Source: Protonemura montana (lineage: Eukaryota; Arthropoda; Insecta; Plecoptera; Nemouridae). From it: a DNA stretch of 64,000 bases. Location: contig OX387605.1 of NCBI GenBank assembly GCA_947568835.1, forward strand, positions 23,191,775 to 23,255,774, read 5' to 3'. The first letter of the stretch is position 1; every line of letters begins with the position of its first letter. A program made the translations under genes and the position numbers. Of the stretch, positions 61,437 to 64,000 are shown piece after piece. The notes under the pieces are model-generated. The model worked only from the letters and a program-made list of their open reading frames with translations. It did not search any database and was not told the DNA's origin.

Positions 61437-63934
61437 TCAGTGAATGCCCTCGAGAGGGGAATACGCCTTGTATTGGTACAGGTCAGAGCCTCCGTATCCG
61501 TACAACAGCTTCCCTTTGCCGTTCTCGTCGTAGAACGGGTACCGATACTTCGGCCTAGAGCGGAAAACACAATCAATATATTGGTGACTCCATACCAATG
61601 AGTGGTAACTCCTTTGCGTTAACCGCTAGCTAACAATAAAATCTTTTCTGGGGGTATTGGTGTACAATGTATAGTATCTACGGGTTCTAACTTTTGAAAT
61701 GTTTGTATGCAGCGGCGAGTTTATTCGTATGTAAATTTCATAAAGCGCATCCGGGATTGATTCACATCGCCATGATAATTTGTGGTCAATAGTAATCCGA
61801 CATGACCAGAGGCCGTAATGACTCCTACACCCTGCTCACCTTTCGAAATACTGGAAGTTTGGTGCTCGTGGAGTAAGCGACTCAACGTGAGTCGTCCCAA
61901 ACACTAGCAACATGGCTGCCACCAGCAGTCCCTAAGAAGTCCATAGAAAGTGAGAGCTCTGTGTGAGCAACATATCCATGTCGGAGGTTCCTCTATCAAA
62001 AAAGCTGCTGGCTTTTTGATATTGACGTTTGTACTTACGAGCATTAGCAGATTTGTCCTCTTATTCGACATGGCTGGATCTCCCATACACAAACCTCCCT
62101 TGTCAACCGTTAGTTATCCACGTCTACGAACGTCGCTAAGCTACTGAGGGCAGTGAGCAAAGCATAGCAGTGATTAGAGAAAGTTCTGCGATCACCTCTC
62201 TGGCATGGAGAGGTGTGAGGGGAAATATATTACTTTCTTTTATTCCTTGTGATCCGTACGATCGGAATGCATCGAAGGTTTCATGGTCATACCGGAGTTT
62301 TATTTTGGTCGGAAGTGGGACTGATAACGGGCTACCCGGTGACCAGCTTTGAGCGTCTTATGTGATGAATTCATGTCTAGCTCTTCGATATGGCGATATC
62401 TGCCAACCAGTTTGCACCGTGCAGCTAACGACATCAGTATCTAGGTCATGGATCGCTGTTTCGATGTTTTGAAGGTTAGGTAATTTTCAAGATCCGTTGG
62501 GATTACCAGTGAGATTTCTGGGAGTGAGAAGGTCACCGGGGGAGGATATTAATTTTGACATGTCATGTATTGACATGTGTCTTTGTCCAATTACTCTCGT
62601 CACTGACCACTTGCAGGATGTGACATTATGTTTGGGTAATAAGCATGAATATTACAACGCATCTTCTCGCAAGGTAATGGCGTTTAATAACATAATTATT
62701 TATACCTATTACCTATCAGATAAAAAATTGAATTAATCTGAAATGGTTTCGATCAAACAATATGAAGACTAATTGGTAGACAAGGCATGAGTACGAGATG
62801 TTCTAGTTGAAGTGAAAGTTAACCTCGACGGTACTAGATAACAGTATTGAATGTAATTGTGATTTCACGTAAATCTGGAAGATTACATACTTGAGCAAAT
62901 TAGCAGAATGACACGTTTCTGTACACGAACTCAATACCAATGGCAATAGCGTCTTGAGTTAGTCTAACACACTTCTTGCGAGGAGCTTGTGCTACGCCTA
63001 CGCAAACACGTTTCATTTAATGGCCCCCACATAGTTATATTAATTGATGAACCTCTCGTTTATTTCGTATAAAACCGAAGTTACAGTTAAATATACTTGT
63101 ATAAGTGCAAGGAATCGAGTTCAGAACTCGAGTTAAGTCTCAGTCAAAATAATAAAAAAATAATAAAGCTACCCTAAAAATCACCACCAAGACACCACAC
63201 ATTTACGCCCGAAGAATGAACAATACGTATTGTGAGCGAACAGTTATTACAAAATCACTGTTTTAGTTAGCATTAAGTGAGAGGCGTCTGATCGCAAAAA
63301 AAAAACAACAATTAACCAACTCTGTGTGGTCTACTTAGCGCAAGTCGCTACCACGCTACGATCGCACAACGCTTGCTCGACGAATTCACCGTAACTCAAC
63401 AAAACAATCCGTTCCTACACTGAGGACAGAGGACACTTCCAACTGAACACGTTTAGCCCTCACACTAAGAAGTATTTCAAGTCTGATATCACTGGGAAAG
63501 AAACTGCCGATTTTTTTTAAGCGCTTTACTTCGGATTTCTGCAGCTTTTTCGTTCCTCCGGTAAGGTCTTCCCAAATCCGACACAATCCATATAAGTTAG
63601 ATATTCATTTGAGCTGGGAATCTCTGGGTTTACAGTTTAAATGTCCGCTCAATCAATACCCAGCTAGCTTATCCCTGGCCTTCTGCTGTTGCCGTCGTTC
63701 CTCTTCGTACCCATCTTCCCCGAGACCAAGTCGCTCGATCAGTTTGGCCCCCCTGCGCCCGTAGGTTGCCTCGAATTCTACTCGACGCCGGGAGGCGACG
63801 TCAGGGTCGAAGTCCCAGTACTGTTTCTCATGAACCAGCTTGGGACCAGCGATGTTGTTGACGATCAGCGAGCGCAAGATGCCAAAGGGACCCTGGGGAT
63901 GTGCCGAGATGCCGAGAGCGAGGCAGTAAAACAC
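61437..63934 (-). CDS. Secreted protein, 5'-partial, paralog of 59338 gene
   Basis: Exon A begins at 63934 after the acceptor TCTGCAG and encodes the end of a signal peptide (VFYCLALGISA) and a region with the motif RVxFx(4)GxxGxxLIx(3)GxG shared with the plus-strand neighbour. Exon B (61554-61437, acceptor CCGCTCTAG) encodes PKYRYPFYDENGKGKLLYGY and then a Tyr-rich end ..PLEGIH before TGA. A donor GG/GTACGA at 63711 joins A to B in the right phase (2). Without that splice, exon A reads on to a basic Gln/Glu/Arg-rich tail and a stop at 63653, so two ends are possible. The first exon lies beyond position 64000. The exon A to B junction is inferred from phase alone. I do not recognise the family. 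Confidence 0.55.
61555..63652 (-). other. Presumed intron of the minus-strand secreted-protein gene
   Basis: About 2.1 kb without a supported exon on either strand. If exons A and B belong to separate genes, this interval would instead hold an unrecognised first exon for B. Short frames near 61904-62092 and 62497-62736 show no resemblance to a family. Confidence 0.45.
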
Positions 63935-64000
63935 CTGCAGATTCACAGGAGATGCGTAAAAAAGGGCGTTTTTTCTGTTTTTTTAAAGAACCCAGATTCA

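Overview
This is a eukaryotic nuclear genome window, most likely from an arthropod and probably an insect. I infer this from spliced genes with short GT/AG introns (one of about 50 nt), abundant non-depleted CpG, many simple-sequence tracts, and gene families typical of animals. I cannot name the order or species.

Layout. Positions 1 to about 35 kb are gene-poor. They hold no open reading frame I recognise as an ancestral gene, but many tandem repeats: a perfect 13-bp minisatellite (7785-8109), scattered GGCGTC hexamer arrays, long poly-C or poly-G runs, and hairpins. Two short exon-like segments (about 3069-3200 and 35092-35159) suggest that an unrecognised plus-strand gene or genes with large introns cross or touch this region.

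From 36 kb on the window is gene-dense. OST4 (36249-36359) encodes the 36-residue subunit of oligosaccharyltransferase. A 1.5-kb DNA-transposon-like element with short inverted ends and a 5-bp target duplication (36937-38436) and a decayed LINE reverse-transcriptase tail (about 40065-40372) separate it from the next gene. MBTPS1 (site-1 protease) follows in 14 coding exons (41086-49936). All splice phases join into a 1049-residue protein with an intact catalytic triad. NUDT19 (peroxisomal coenzyme A diphosphatase; minus strand, 51947-50740) converges on MBTPS1 and diverges from a HERPUD gene (52636-57567), a ubiquitin-like-domain membrane protein of ER-associated degradation.

The last 5 kb carry two convergent genes for small secreted proteins (59338-60011 plus; 63934-61437 minus, 5' end outside the window). 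They share a short sequence motif and look like diverged paralogs of unknown function.

Three neighbours work in the endoplasmic reticulum/Golgi pathway: OST4 in N-glycosylation, MBTPS1 in SREBP/ATF6 activation, and HERPUD in ER-associated degradation downstream of the unfolded protein response. The clustering may be chance but is worth testing by synteny. There is no sign of a bacterial-type defence system or CRISPR array.
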